NCBI RefSeq assembly: GCF_002112505.1
Contig: NZ_NEHW01000015.1
Span: forward strand, 59,952 to 123,951
Direction of reading: 5' to 3'
Source of the DNA: Pseudomonas sp. R28(2017)
Lineage (GTDB): Bacteria; Pseudomonadota; Gammaproteobacteria; Pseudomonadales; Pseudomonadaceae
Length of the DNA: 64,000 nucleotides
This document shows positions 8,587-17,783 of the stretch, piece by piece. The translations under genes and the position numbers were made by a program. The notes below the pieces were generated by a model that worked only from the letters and a program-made list of their open reading frames with translations, was not told the DNA's origin and ran no database searches. The stretch's first letter is position 1. The number at the start of each line of letters is the position of its first letter.

Positions 8587-8970
8587 ATGACTGACGATTA
8601 TCGCGAACACTGTCTGTACCGGGCTGATCGGGCCAGCAATGAGGAGCTGGCCGCGCTGCTGGCCGATACCCTCGACGGTCGCCCGGGTGCGCTGGAGCAG
8701 TTGTCCCGCCAGGTCATGCCGTTGCTGCTGGCGTTCTACGAGGGGCAGGTCCAGGCCGGCTGGCTGGCGCAGCAAGCGCTTGATGAGCTGGTACAGCAGG
8801 CCTGGCGGGCGGTCTGCCAGCGCTGCACAGGCTACGACCCGCAGTCGCCGTTTCGCGCCTGGCTGATCGACATGGCCCGCCATACCCTGGTCGAACACCG
8901 TCGCAAGCCGCTGGCGTTCAGCGTCACGGCAGTGCCGGGCAAACGCCGCACGGCAGCACGGGTACACTGA
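8587..8970 (+). CDS. Sigma-70 region-2-only protein (truncated ECF-like)
   Basis: This is a 127-residue protein. The stretch from about 30 to 110 resembles region 2 of ECF sigma factors: an acidic helix with LDELVQQAWRAVCQRC, then YDPQSPFRAWLIDMARHTLVEHRRK, which parallels the usual FDPERGSFRAWLYRIARN segment that contacts the -10 element and core polymerase. No region 4 (the -35-binding helix-turn-helix) follows; the frame stops after a basic tail. It could be a decayed sigma factor, a stand-alone region-2 protein, or part of a split factor. It is followed after 106 bp by the large winged-helix regulator, on the same strand. Confidence 0.7.
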   Translation: MTDDYREHCLYRADRASNEELAALLADTLDGRPGALEQLSRQVMPLLLAFYEGQVQAGWLAQQALDELVQQAWRAVCQRCTGYDPQSPFRAWLIDMARHTLVEHRRKPLAFSVTAVPGKRRTAARVH

Positions 8971-9076
8971 ACGGCGGCCGGGCGATGCTTGCCCAGGTGC
9001 GCAAAATACCTATCATGTAGCGACCGGCACGGGGTTCACCGTCGCGCCAATTCTTCTTTCCAGCGCCGAGAGCACG

Positions 9077-11980
9077 ATGACCGCGGAGTCTCCCCAGGAC
9101 GACCAACTTGAGCCCTCCCTGTCGGCCATCAGCTTCGGCCCGTTCCAGGTCGTGCCGGGCAAACGCATGCTCACCCGCCACGGCACGCCGGTCGATATCG
9201 GCGGCCGCGCCTTCGACCTGCTGCTGGCCCTGCTCGAGCGGCCCGGCCGGGTGGTCGGCAAACGCGAGTTGCTCAGGCGCGTGTGGCCCGACCTGGTCGT
9301 CGAAGAAGGCAGCCTGCGCTTTCACATGACCGGCTTGCGCCGCACGCTGGGGGATGGCGAGGACGGCGCGCGCTACATCAACACCCAGGTCGGCGTGGGG
9401 TACGCGTTCGTCGCGCCGATCACCCATACCCCGGGCGCACCCACCGTGCCAGCGCCCTCGGCGGCCTACCCGCTGCCCAACCGTACTCGCCTTGCGGTCG
9501 GCAGCTTGCCGCCGCGTTCGCAGCTGATCGGCCGCGAGCGCGACGTGCTGCAAGTCTGCGAGCACCTGCAGCAGCCCAGGCTGTTCAGCATCGTCGGCCC
9601 AGGTGGCGTCGGCAAGACCAGCCTGGCCGTCGAGATCGGTCATCGCCTGGCCAGCAGCGGGCAAGGAACGGTGCGCTTCGTCGACCTGGCCCAGGTCGAA
9701 GATGCCGACGTGGTGCCGTCGGCGATCGCCGGCTCGCTGGGCATTCCGGTGCAAGCCGAAGCGTCGCTGTTCGTGCTGCTGGCGCATTTGCGCGGGCAGC
9801 AGCTGCTGCTGGTCATCGACAACTGCGAGCACCTGATCGATGCCGTTTCGACGCTGGTCGAGCAGATCCGCGATGCCGCGCCAGGCGTCGCCATCCTGGC
9901 CACCAGCCGCGAACCCCTGCGTGCCCGTGGCGAGCACCTGCACCGGCTCGAACCGCTGGCCTTCCCCAGCGAGCAACAAGCGCTGGGCCTGGACGAACTG
10001 CTGGCCTTCCCGGCCATCCGCCTGTTCGTCGAACGTGCCACGTCGAGCAACACCGCCCTGACCCTGAGTACCGACGATGCGCGCATGATCGGCGACATCT
10101 GCCGGCGCCTGGACGGCATGGCGCTGCCCATCGAGCTGGCCGCCGTGCGGGTGGCCAGCCACGGCGTGCAGGCCACCCATACCCTGCTTGGCGAGCGCTT
10201 TTCACTGGGCTGGTCGGGGCGCCGCACCGCGCAACCGCGGCACCAGACACTGCGCGCCATGTTCGATTGGAGCTACGGCCTGCTGGGCGAGCAGGAACGC
10301 CTGGTGTTCGACCGCCTGGCGGTGTTCGTCGGCCCGTTCTCGCTGCAGGCCGTGACGTACATCGTCGCCGACGACACCCTCGACCCGCTCGACGCTGCCG
10401 CCCTGCTCGATGAACTGTGCGCCAAAGGGCTGGTGACGGTCGACCGCAGTGACGCTTCGGCGGCCTATCGGCTGCTGGAAATGACCCGCGCCTACGCCCG
10501 CGAAAAACTGCTGCTGCGCGGCCCGCACGAGGCCCATGCCCTGGCCTTTCGGCATGCCGCTTTCCACACGGAACTGCTCAGCCACCTGGGCGGTACGCCG
10601 CAGCAGATCTTCAGCGCCTCGGCGCGCCTGGCCAGCCAGCTGGGCAACGTGCGCAGCGCGCTGGAGTGGAGCTTCGGCCCCCAGGGCGACCCCGGCCTGG
10701 CGCTGCCGCTGGCCGCCGCCAGCGCGCAGTTGTTCCTGCATTTTTCGCTGTTGGTCGAGTGCCGTACCTGGTGCGCCAGGGCCACCGAACTGCTGCAGCT
10801 GGGTTTTTTCGGCACGCCCACCGAAATGGAACTGCAAGCCGCGCTCGGGCTGGTGCTGATGTTCACCCAAGGCAACAACGAAGCGGCCCGGCAAGCCTTG
10901 CACCGTGCCCTGGAGATTGCCGAGCAGCTGGATGACCGCTGGTCGCAGCTGCGCCTGCTGGGCCGCCTGCAGATCTTCTACGAGCGCATCGGCGATTTTG
11001 CCGCCTCGCTGCACTGGGCCGAACAGGCCGTCGAAGTCGCCAAAGGCATGGGCCAACCCGAGGCAACGGCGGTAGCCGCCTCGCTGGCGGGCATTGCCTA
11101 CCACCTGCTGGGCAACCAGACCCTGGCCCGGCAGACCCTGGAAACCTCGCTGCGCCACAGCCTGCCCTCCGAACGCAGCAGCACCATCCATTACGGCTTC
11201 GACCACCGCAACCGCACCGGCCTGGCTTTGGCCCGCACGCTGTGGCTGCAAGGCTACCCCGACCAGGCCCGGCAAGGCGCGCAACAGGTCGAGCGCGACG
11301 CGGTGCAGCTGGACCACGCCGCCACCTACTGCATCGCACTGGTCTGGACGCTGCACATCGACATCTGGACCGGTGACCTGCAACGCGCCCGCAACGGCCT
11401 CGCGGTCTTCGCCAAGGTCGCCCAGACCAATGCCTTTGCGCCCTACATGGCGGCCGTCCAGGGCATCCAGGCCGCCATCGACATCCGCAGCGGGCAACCG
11501 GCCAATGCCGTCGCCGCGCTGGAAGAAGCCCTGGCCAGGCTGCACGGCATGCGCTACGAGCTGCTCACCACGTACTTCGAGATCGCCCTTGCCGAAGGGC
11601 TGGTGCTCAGTGGTGCCTACGACAAAGCGCTGGCCCAGGTCAGCCACACCATCGGCCACTGCCGCAGCAGCGGCGATGCCTTCGCCCTGCCCGAACTGCT
11701 GCGCATCAAGGCGGCCATCCACAAGGCCATGAACCCGGGCGACCTGCAACTGCCCGAAGCCCTGCTGTGCGAAGCGCTCGCCCTCAGCCACGAGCAGGGC
11801 TCGCGCAGCTGGGCCTTGCGCAGCGCCATGGACCTGGCCGAACTGTGGCGCGAGCAGCAGCGCCTGGCCGAAGCCAGGCAATTGCTGGCGCAGTACCGCG
11901 AGCAGTTCAGCGAAGGCTTCGAGACCCTCGACCTGCGCCAGCTGGAGCAACGCTGGCAGGCCCTTGCAATGCCGGCATGA
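9077..11980 (+). CDS. Large winged-helix / STAND NTPase / TPR transcriptional regulator
   Basis: This is a 967-residue multidomain signalling regulator. Residues ~15-113 form an OmpR/CadC-type winged helix (DIGGRAFDLLLALLERPG, GKRELLRRVWPDLVVEEGSL, ending YINTQVGVGYAFVAPI). Residues ~150-460 carry an AP-ATPase-like NTPase: Walker A GPGGVGKTSL, Walker B LLLVIDNCEHL and the TSREPLRARGEH sensor motif. From ~480 to the end the protein is helical and repeat-rich, in the manner of TPRs. Such STAND proteins sense a ligand through the repeats and oligomerise on NTP binding. The start at 9077 is preceded by GCCGAGAG. It probably works with the upstream sigma-region-2 protein. Confidence 0.9.
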   Translation: MTAESPQDDQLEPSLSAISFGPFQVVPGKRMLTRHGTPVDIGGRAFDLLLALLERPGRVVGKRELLRRVWPDLVVEEGSLRFHMTGLRRTLGDGEDGARYINTQVGVGYAFVAPITHTPGAPTVPAPSAAYPLPNRTRLAVGSLPPRSQLIGRERDVLQVCEHLQQPRLFSIVGPGGVGKTSLAVEIGHRLASSGQGTVRFVDLAQVEDADVVPSAIAGSLGIPVQAEASLFVLLAHLRGQQLLLVIDNCEHLIDAVSTLVEQIRDAAPGVAILATSREPLRARGEHLHRLEPLAFPSEQQALGLDELLAFPAIRLFVERATSSNTALTLSTDDARMIGDICRRLDGMALPIELAAVRVASHGVQATHTLLGERFSLGWSGRRTAQPRHQTLRAMFDWSYGLLGEQERLVFDRLAVFVGPFSLQAVTYIVADDTLDPLDAAALLDELCAKGLVTVDRSDASAAYRLLEMTRAYAREKLLLRGPHEAHALAFRHAAFHTELLSHLGGTPQQIFSASARLASQLGNVRSALEWSFGPQGDPGLALPLAAASAQLFLHFSLLVECRTWCARATELLQLGFFGTPTEMELQAALGLVLMFTQGNNEAARQALHRALEIAEQLDDRWSQLRLLGRLQIFYERIGDFAASLHWAEQAVEVAKGMGQPEATAVAASLAGIAYHLLGNQTLARQTLETSLRHSLPSERSSTIHYGFDHRNRTGLALARTLWLQGYPDQARQGAQQVERDAVQLDHAATYCIALVWTLHIDIWTGDLQRARNGLAVFAKVAQTNAFAPYMAAVQGIQAAIDIRSGQPANAVAALEEALARLHGMRYELLTTYFEIALAEGLVLSGAYDKALAQVSHTIGHCRSSGDAFALPELLRIKAAIHKAMNPGDLQLPEALLCEALALSHEQGSRSWALRSAMDLAELWREQQRLAEARQLLAQYREQFSEGFETLDLRQLEQRWQALAMPA

Positions 11981-11998
11981 TACCCGCCCTGCCCGCCC

Positions 11999-12778
11999 TC
12001 ACGACTGGCCGGCCGCCGCTTTTTCAACCATGCGTGCCACCGCTTCGGGGTGAGAAATCATCACCACGTGGGACGCCCCCTTGATCACCTGCACCGCCTT
12101 GCCGTGGGCGCGCCGGGCCATGAACGCCAGGGACTGCGGCGGGATGTTGCGGTCCTGGTCGCCGTAGATGTACCAGGACGGAATGTGCTTCCAGGCCGGC
12201 TCGCCGGACGGCTCGTTCAGCGCCGCGTCGGTGATCGGCCGCTGGGTCGCGGCCATCACCGCGGCCTGGGCAGCCGGTACATCGGCGGCGAACTGCTGGT
12301 GAAAGCGCGCCTGCTGGACGTACAAGTCCTTGCCGCCGTCGGCCAGCGGCACCGGCGCAGCCAGGGCCGGGCCCAGCGTACTGCCAGGGAACTTGCCGGC
12401 CAGGCCCGCGACCGTCTCGCCGGCGTCCGGGGTGATGGCGGCGACGTACACCAGCGCGCTGACATTGGCATGGCCGTTGGCCGCCGCACTGATCACGCTG
12501 CCACCGTAGGAATGGCCGACCAGTACCACCGGGGTGCTGATCTGGCCGATCACCGCCGACACCGCCGCGCCATCTGCCGCGACACTGCGCAGCGGGTTGG
12601 CCACGGCGACCACCGGGTAGCCGTCCTGTTCCAGTATCCGGATCACGCCGTTCCAGCTGGAGGCGTCGGCGAAGGCACCGTGCACCAGCACGACAGTGGG
12701 TTTTTCCGCCTGGGCCAGTGCCTGGCCGGCGCTGAACAGGCTGGCGGTGATGGCCAGTGCGGTCATGAGCTGCTTCAT
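11999..12778 (-). CDS. Exported alpha/beta hydrolase (esterase-like)
   Basis: This is a 259-residue alpha/beta-hydrolase with a clear Sec signal peptide (MKQLMTALAITASLFSAGQALAQ, about 23 residues). The oxyanion segment VLVHGAFADASSW is near residue 30, the nucleophile elbow VGHSYGG near 88, the acid in IYGDQDRNIP near 207 and the catalytic His in GASHVVMISHP near 235. This pattern is shared by small salicylate/nitrile-type esterases. I start at 12778 (ATG) because GAGGAAC lies 7 bases upstream; an upstream in-frame GTG at 12799 lacks a ribosome site and would precede the signal peptide. It is the last gene of a three-hydrolase operon. Confidence 0.88.
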   Translation of the reverse strand: MKQLMTALAITASLFSAGQALAQAEKPTVVLVHGAFADASSWNGVIRILEQDGYPVVAVANPLRSVAADGAAVSAVIGQISTPVVLVGHSYGGSVISAAANGHANVSALVYVAAITPDAGETVAGLAGKFPGSTLGPALAAPVPLADGGKDLYVQQARFHQQFAADVPAAQAAVMAATQRPITDAALNEPSGEPAWKHIPSWYIYGDQDRNIPPQSLAFMARRAHGKAVQVIKGASHVVMISHPEAVARMVEKAAAGQS

Positions 12779-12795
12779 GGGTAGGTTCCTCGGTT

Positions 12796-13836
12796 TCACA
12801 AATGGTCGGCATCCATCACCGCCTGGGCAAAGGCCTGCGGCGCTTCCTGGGGCAGGTTGTGGCCGACCCCGCCGCTGATCAGGCGGTACTCGTACTTGCC
12901 GCTGTAGCGCTTGGCATAGGCCTCGGCAGGCGGGTGCGGCGCGCCGTTGGCGTCGCCTTCCAGGGTAATGGTCGGCACCTGGATCGTGGGGAAGGCGGCG
13001 AGCTTCTTCTCCAGCGCGTCATACTTCGCTTCGCCCTTGACCAGGCCCAGGCGCCAGCGGTAGTTGAAGACCGACACGGCAACATGGTCGGGGTTCTGCA
13101 ACGACGCGGCACTGCGGTCGTAGGTGGCGTCGTCGAACTGCCACTGCGGCGAGGCCAGCTTCCAGATCAGCTTGGCGAAATCGTGGGTGTTCTGCTGGTA
13201 ACCCTGGCGGCCGCGCTCGGTGGCGAAGTAGAACTGGTACCACCACTGCAGCTCGGCAGCAGGTGGCAAGGGGGCCTTGCCCGCCTCCTGGCTGCCGATC
13301 AGGTAGCCGCTGACCGCCACCAGCGCCTTGACCCGCTCCGGCCACAGCGCGGCAACGATGTCGGCGGTGCGAGCGCCCCAGTCGTAGCCACCGAGCACCG
13401 CCTGCTGGATGCCCAGGGCATCCATGAAATCGATCAGGTCCGAGGCCAGCGCGGCAGGCTGGCCGTTGCGCAGGGTCTTGGCCGACAGGAAGCGCGTGTC
13501 ACCATAGCCACGGGCCGAAGGCACCAGCACGCGGTAGCCCTTCTGCGCCAGCGCCGGGGCGACGTCGGCGTAGCTGTGGATGTCGTAGGGCCAGCCGTGC
13601 AGCAGGATCACCACCGGGCCGTCGGCTGGGCCGAGTTCGGCGTAGGACACCTCCAGCAGGCCCGCTTTGACCTGCTTCAACTCGCCGAACGAGACATGGC
13701 TGCCGGGCTTGATCGCTTCGATCGTGCTGGCGGCGACAGTGCCGGCGTGGGCCTGGCAGGGTTGCAGGCTCAGGGCCGCGAGCGGCAGCAGCGCCAGGCC
13801 CAGCAGGCGGCGGATACGTGGGGTCGTGGGGTTCAT
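12796..13836 (-). CDS. Exported alpha/beta hydrolase, epoxide hydrolase/haloalkane dehalogenase type
   Basis: This is a 346-residue alpha/beta-fold hydrolase with an N-terminal signal sequence (basic start, then LLGLALLPLAALSLQPCQAHA). The oxyanion motif ILLHGWPYDIHSY is at about 75-88. The elbow is GGYDWGARTADI near 145, with Asp as nucleophile, which distinguishes epoxide hydrolases and dehalogenases from Ser esterases. The acid is likely in LEGDANGAPHP and the base in GGVGHNLPQEAP near 330. The substrate is unknown. It is the middle gene of an operon of three exported hydrolases, 21 bp after its upstream neighbour and 17 bp before the next one. Confidence 0.88.
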   Translation of the reverse strand: MNPTTPRIRRLLGLALLPLAALSLQPCQAHAGTVAASTIEAIKPGSHVSFGELKQVKAGLLEVSYAELGPADGPVVILLHGWPYDIHSYADVAPALAQKGYRVLVPSARGYGDTRFLSAKTLRNGQPAALASDLIDFMDALGIQQAVLGGYDWGARTADIVAALWPERVKALVAVSGYLIGSQEAGKAPLPPAAELQWWYQFYFATERGRQGYQQNTHDFAKLIWKLASPQWQFDDATYDRSAASLQNPDHVAVSVFNYRWRLGLVKGEAKYDALEKKLAAFPTIQVPTITLEGDANGAPHPPAEAYAKRYSGKYEYRLISGGVGHNLPQEAPQAFAQAVMDADHL

Positions 13837-13857
13837 GGTGAAACTCCGGGGTTGGGG

Positions 13858-15174
13858 TTATCGGGATACCTGGGCGTCGCCCGCCTTGCCTGCCGCCCGC
13901 AAGGGGCGGAACGCCTGGCGCAGCTCTTCACTGAACAGCTGCGGTTGTTCCCAGGCCGCGAAGTGGCCGCCCTTGTCGACCTGGCGGTAGTAGGCCAGTG
14001 ACGGGTAGGCGCGCTGCGCCCAGCTTTGCGGCGCCTGGTAGATCTCGCGGGGGAACACGGTAATGGCCACCGGTACCTTGATGTCCTGGGTCTTCTGCGC
14101 GGCCGCACTGAAGTTGTTGTTATTGTTTTCCCAGTAGAAGCGTGAGGACGACGCGCCGCTGTCGGTCAGCCAGTACAGGGTGATGTCGTCGAGCATCTCG
14201 TCACGGCTGAGCACCCGCTCGGGGTGGCCATCGCTGTCGGTCCAGGCGGCGAACTTCTCGTACATCCAGGCCGCCGTGCCGGCGGGCGAGTCGGCCAGCG
14301 AATAGCCGATGGTCTGTGGCCGCGTGACCATCATCGCGCCGTAGGCGGCGTTGCGGCCAAAGAAGGTGCTGAGCGCGGTGTAGGCGCTGCGCTCGGCAGT
14401 GCCGAGGCCCGCCGGTGCGGGGTCGCCGCTGTTGATCGGCTTGACCAGCTCGGGCGGCACGGTGGCCGGCATGTTCAGGTGGATGCCCAGAAGGCCGGCA
14501 GGCGCCAGGCGGCCCAGGGCATCGGAGATCACCGAACCGTGGTCGCCGCCCTGGGACACGTAGTGCTGATAGCCCAGGCGCTTCATCAGCACGTCCCAGG
14601 CCTTGGCCACCCGCTCGGGGCCCCAGCCCAGCACGGCGGGCTTGCCGGAAAAGCCATGGCCGGGGATCGACGGGATGACCACGTCGAAGGCATCTTCGGC
14701 ACGCCCGCCGTAGGCGGTGGGGTTGGTCAGCGGGCCGATGGCCTTGAGGAACTCGAACTGTGAGCCCGGCCAGCCATGGGTGAGGATCAGCGGCATGGCG
14801 TTGGGCTGGGGCGAGCGCACATGGATGAACTGGATGTCGACGCCATCGATGGTGGTGATGAACTCCGGCAGCGCATTGAGCCGGGCCTCGGCCTTGCGCC
14901 AGTCGTAGTCGCTGCCCCAGTACTTCACCAACGCCTGCACCTGGGCCAGCTGCACGCCTTGCGAGGTATCGTCGACGGTTTCCTTGTCGGGCCAGCGGGT
15001 GGCGGCGATGCGCTGGCGCAGGTCGGCCAACTGGGCGTCGTCGACATGGATGTGGTACGGGCGGATGGCTTGCGACTCGGCCGCCCATGCCCCCATGCAG
15101 GTAGCAAACAGGGCAAGGCCGAGCGCACCGGCCTTGGCGCAGCGAGGCAACGGAACAGGCGGAGCAGCACGCAT
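13858..15174 (-). CDS. Exported epoxide hydrolase with N-terminal EHN domain
   Basis: This is a 438-residue protein with a signal peptide (AGALGLALFATCMGAWAAES) followed by the epoxide-hydrolase N-terminal domain (FHIHV-like segment IRPYHIHVDDAQLADLRQRI, then TRWPDKETVDD). The catalytic core shows HGWPGSQFEFLK (oxyanion hole), SQGGDHGSVIS (nucleophilic Asp), FPREIYQAP (acid region) and GGHFAAWEQP (base). Such enzymes resemble microsomal/juvenile-hormone epoxide hydrolases. Export to the periplasm is a feature shared with the two downstream hydrolases and suggests stepwise attack on one extracellular substrate. It is the first gene of the operon and diverges from an MFS gene. Confidence 0.9.
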   Translation of the reverse strand: MRAAPPVPLPRCAKAGALGLALFATCMGAWAAESQAIRPYHIHVDDAQLADLRQRIAATRWPDKETVDDTSQGVQLAQVQALVKYWGSDYDWRKAEARLNALPEFITTIDGVDIQFIHVRSPQPNAMPLILTHGWPGSQFEFLKAIGPLTNPTAYGGRAEDAFDVVIPSIPGHGFSGKPAVLGWGPERVAKAWDVLMKRLGYQHYVSQGGDHGSVISDALGRLAPAGLLGIHLNMPATVPPELVKPINSGDPAPAGLGTAERSAYTALSTFFGRNAAYGAMMVTRPQTIGYSLADSPAGTAAWMYEKFAAWTDSDGHPERVLSRDEMLDDITLYWLTDSGASSSRFYWENNNNNFSAAAQKTQDIKVPVAITVFPREIYQAPQSWAQRAYPSLAYYRQVDKGGHFAAWEQPQLFSEELRQAFRPLRAAGKAGDAQVSR

Positions 15175-15234
15175 GATGAATCTCCTTTGGCTATGCCAGG
15201 CTGATCACATCACTGCCAGCGCCAGGCGGCGATT

Positions 15235-15264
15235 ACACCTAGGTGTCGGGCGATACCTTGGTGT
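15235..15264. promoter_or_regulatory. Paired palindromes ACACCTAGGTGT / ATACCTTGGTGT
   Basis: A perfect 12-bp palindrome sits at 15235-15246, with a second imperfect copy at 15253-15264, centres 18 bp apart. They lie in the divergent promoter region of the hydrolase operon and the MFS gene. A related half-symmetric copy (ACACCTAAGTAC) occurs at 16565-16576 before the PAS kinase. The LuxR-type regulator encoded at 18177 is the obvious candidate binder. Confidence 0.55.
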
Positions 15265-15342
15265 CAGCAACTGCCAAGCCTGTCGCTCCCACTGCCCGCG
15301 GTTTTCGTGCAGACTCCACGCAAAACCATGGAAGGACCCCGC

Positions 15343-16572
15343 ATGAACGGGCAGACCCTCAGCCATCCGCTAACGGCACCGGCCACTACCCAGTGGCGGG
15401 TGATCGGCCTGTGCATGCTGTTCAACGTGATCGATGGCATGGACGCGATGGCCATGGCCTTCACTGCCCATGCCGTCGCCGCCGAGTGGGCGCTGAATGC
15501 CGTGCAGGTCGGCGTGCTGCTGAGCGCAAGCCTGGTCGGCATGGCCTGCGGCTCGCTGTGCGCCGCCACCCTGGCCGACCGCCATGGTCGCCGCCCGCTG
15601 CTGTTGTGGAGCCTTGCCCTGAGCGGCGTGAGCATGCTGCTGTCGTACTGGACCCAGAACTACGCCACCTTGCTGTTGCTGCGGGCCATGACCGGCCTCG
15701 GTGTGGGGGCGATCCTGGTCGGTGCCAACGTGCTGACCTACGAATACGCCAGCGAACGCCGCCGCGGCCTGGCCGTCGCCCTGCAATCCGCGGCATTCGC
15801 CTTGGGCGCCACCCTGGGCGGGCTGCTGGCCCGCGCGTTGAATGAAGGCGCGGGCTGGCGCCATGTGTTTCTGGCCGGCGCAGGCATCACCTTGCTCGCA
15901 GCGCTGGCCGGCCTGCGCGGGTTGCGTGAGTCCAGGGAGTATCTGGCGTTCGCCGCGCAAGCCGGCGCACCCCTTATGCGGGCCCGATACCGGCTGCTGT
16001 TCGCGCCAGGGCAATGGCTGCAGACCGTTGCCTTGGCCGCGACCTTCTTCCTGCTGATGTTCAGCTACTACTTCGTCACCAGCTGGACACCCGTGCTGCT
16101 GATCCGCAACGGCTTCTCCAGCGAGGACGGCCTCGGTGCGGGCATGCTGCTCAATGCCGGCGGCATGTTCGGCGCGGTGCTGGTGGGCCTTGCCACGCGC
16201 CGCCTCGGTTCGCGGCGGCTGCTGGTCGGCCTGCTGCTGCTCGATGCCCTGCTGATGACGCTGATGATGCCCGCAAGCCACACCCTGGCGCTGGCCCTCG
16301 CCGCCGGCTTCGGTACCGGGTTGTTGCTCAACGGGGCCATCGCCGCCCTCTACACCCTGGCGCCGCGCAGCTTCGTCACGGCAACCCGCGCCAGCGGTGT
16401 CGGCCTGGTGCTTGCCATCGGCCGCCTGGGCGGCATTCTGTCACCCAGCGTCGCCGGCCTGCTGCTGGCCGAGCAGTGGACACCGCAGCAGCTGTTGAAC
16501 CTGTACGCCGCCAGCCTGCTGCTGGCCGCCCTGCTGGTGGGCTGCAGTGACCGCCGGCGCAGTGACACCTAA
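15343..16572 (+). CDS. MFS transporter, aromatic acid:H+ symporter-like
   Basis: This is a 12-TM major facilitator of 409 residues. The first membrane helix contains LCMLFNVIDGMDAMAMAFTA, whose DGMD resembles the DGxD motif of the aromatic-acid symporters (PcaK/BenK). The cytoplasmic loop 2-3 motif LADRHGRRPLLLW is intact. The start at 15343 follows a GGAAGGA ribosome site; two earlier in-frame starts (15307, 15328) add residues without one. It diverges from three exported hydrolases, so it probably imports their product, possibly a carboxylic acid. Confidence 0.88.
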   Translation: MNGQTLSHPLTAPATTQWRVIGLCMLFNVIDGMDAMAMAFTAHAVAAEWALNAVQVGVLLSASLVGMACGSLCAATLADRHGRRPLLLWSLALSGVSMLLSYWTQNYATLLLLRAMTGLGVGAILVGANVLTYEYASERRRGLAVALQSAAFALGATLGGLLARALNEGAGWRHVFLAGAGITLLAALAGLRGLRESREYLAFAAQAGAPLMRARYRLLFAPGQWLQTVALAATFFLLMFSYYFVTSWTPVLLIRNGFSSEDGLGAGMLLNAGGMFGAVLVGLATRRLGSRRLLVGLLLLDALLMTLMMPASHTLALALAAGFGTGLLLNGAIAALYTLAPRSFVTATRASGVGLVLAIGRLGGILSPSVAGLLLAEQWTPQQLLNLYAASLLLAALLVGCSDRRRSDT

Positions 16573-16576
16573 GTAC
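16565..16576. promoter_or_regulatory. ACACCTAAGTAC half-site before PAS kinase
   Basis: This segment matches the left nine bases of the palindrome at 15235 (ACACCTA.GT). It overlaps the MFS stop codon and lies 65 bp before the kinase start, suggesting feedback control of the signalling operon. Confidence 0.4.
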
Positions 16577-16640
16577 TATGGGCACCTGCCGCGCCGCAGC
16601 GCATGCTGCCCCGGCGGCGCCCGCAACGCAGAGAACCGCC

Positions 16641-17783
16641 ATGCTGAACGAGCCAGACCTGAGCAACCTGATCAACGCCGTGCCCGGCTTTGTCTGGAGT
16701 GCCAATGCCAACGGCGAGGTCAACTTCATCAACCAGCGCTGGTGCGATTACACCGGCATGTCCCAGCAGCAGGCCCGCGGCCACGGCTGGACCGCCTCGC
16801 TGCACCCGGACGACGCCGACGGCCTGCTGCATTACTGGCTGGGCTTGATGCAGGCCGGCACGCCAGGTGAGTACGAGGCCCGGCTGCGCCGCCACGACGG
16901 GGTCTACCGCTGGTTCCTGATCCGCGCCGTGCCGCAGTGCGACGAGGCCGGCGCGGTGCTGCACTGGTACGGCGAAAACACCGACATCGAAGACCGCAAG
17001 CAGGCCGAGGAAGCACTGGACAAGATCCGCTCGGAAATGGCCCACCTGGCACGGGTGGCCAGCCTCGGCGCCCTCACGGCCTCGATCGCCCACGAGGTCA
17101 ACCAGCCGCTGGCCGGCATCGTCACCAATGCCAGCACCTGCCTGCGCATGCTCGGTGCCAGCCCGCCCAACGTCGAAGGCGCCATGGAAACCGCGCGGCG
17201 TACCCTTCGCGACGGCAACCGCGCGGCCGACGTGATCAAGCGCCTGCGCGCGCTGTTCGCCAGGCACAGCGTGCGCAACGAAGCGGTGGATGTGAACGAG
17301 GCGGCGCACGAGGTCATCACCTTGCTGCTCGGCGAACTGCGGCGCAATGGCGTCGTGCTTCAGGTGCAGTTCGCCAAGGGGCTGCCCGCAGTTCAGGGTG
17401 ACCGCGTGCAGCTGCAACAGGTGATGCTCAACCTGATCCTCAATGCCGTCGAAGCCATGCGCGAATTGGCCGGCGCGCCGCGCCAGCTGCTGATCAGCAC
17501 CGACCTCGATGCACGGCACGGCGTGCACCTGCAGGTGCGCGACAACGGCAGCGGCTTCGATGCCCAGGCCATGGGGCGCCTGTTCGAGGCGTTCTACACC
17601 ACCAAGGCAACCGGGATGGGCATCGGCCTGTCCATCAGCCGCTCGATCATCGAGCGCCACAACGGGGAGCTCTGGGCCACACTCAATGACGGGCCGGGGG
17701 CGACCTTCCACTTTTCCATTCCGCTGCCCACGGCCAGCGGCGCAGCGGCAGACGGTGATGCCGCCAAGGAGGTCAACCCATGA
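16641..17783 (+). CDS. PAS-domain sensor histidine kinase (soluble, FixL/TodS-type)
   Basis: This is a cytosolic kinase of 380 residues. Residues ~8-115 are a PAS domain (NAVPGFVWSANANGEVNFIN, WCDYTGMS, ending WYGENTDIEDRKQAEEAL). A HisKA-type dimerisation domain follows with LTASIAHEVNQPLAGIVTNA (phospho-His at about 151). The ATPase has NLILNAVEAM, DNGSGFD and GMGIGLSIS. There is no membrane segment, so the PAS domain senses something inside the cell. The start at 16641 has a GCAGAGAA ribosome site. Its stop overlaps the next ATG (ATGA), showing translational coupling to a receiver protein. Confidence 0.93.
   Translation: MLNEPDLSNLINAVPGFVWSANANGEVNFINQRWCDYTGMSQQQARGHGWTASLHPDDADGLLHYWLGLMQAGTPGEYEARLRRHDGVYRWFLIRAVPQCDEAGAVLHWYGENTDIEDRKQAEEALDKIRSEMAHLARVASLGALTASIAHEVNQPLAGIVTNASTCLRMLGASPPNVEGAMETARRTLRDGNRAADVIKRLRALFARHSVRNEAVDVNEAAHEVITLLLGELRRNGVVLQVQFAKGLPAVQGDRVQLQQVMLNLILNAVEAMRELAGAPRQLLISTDLDARHGVHLQVRDNGSGFDAQAMGRLFEAFYTTKATGMGIGLSISRSIIERHNGELWATLNDGPGATFHFSIPLPTASGAAADGDAAKEVNP

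Noticed and set aside
12779..12799. Alternative GTG start of the esterase-like hydrolase overlapping the previous gene by 4 bp
   Set aside because: No ribosome site before it; a strong GAGGAAC precedes the ATG at 12778 and gives a clean signal peptide.
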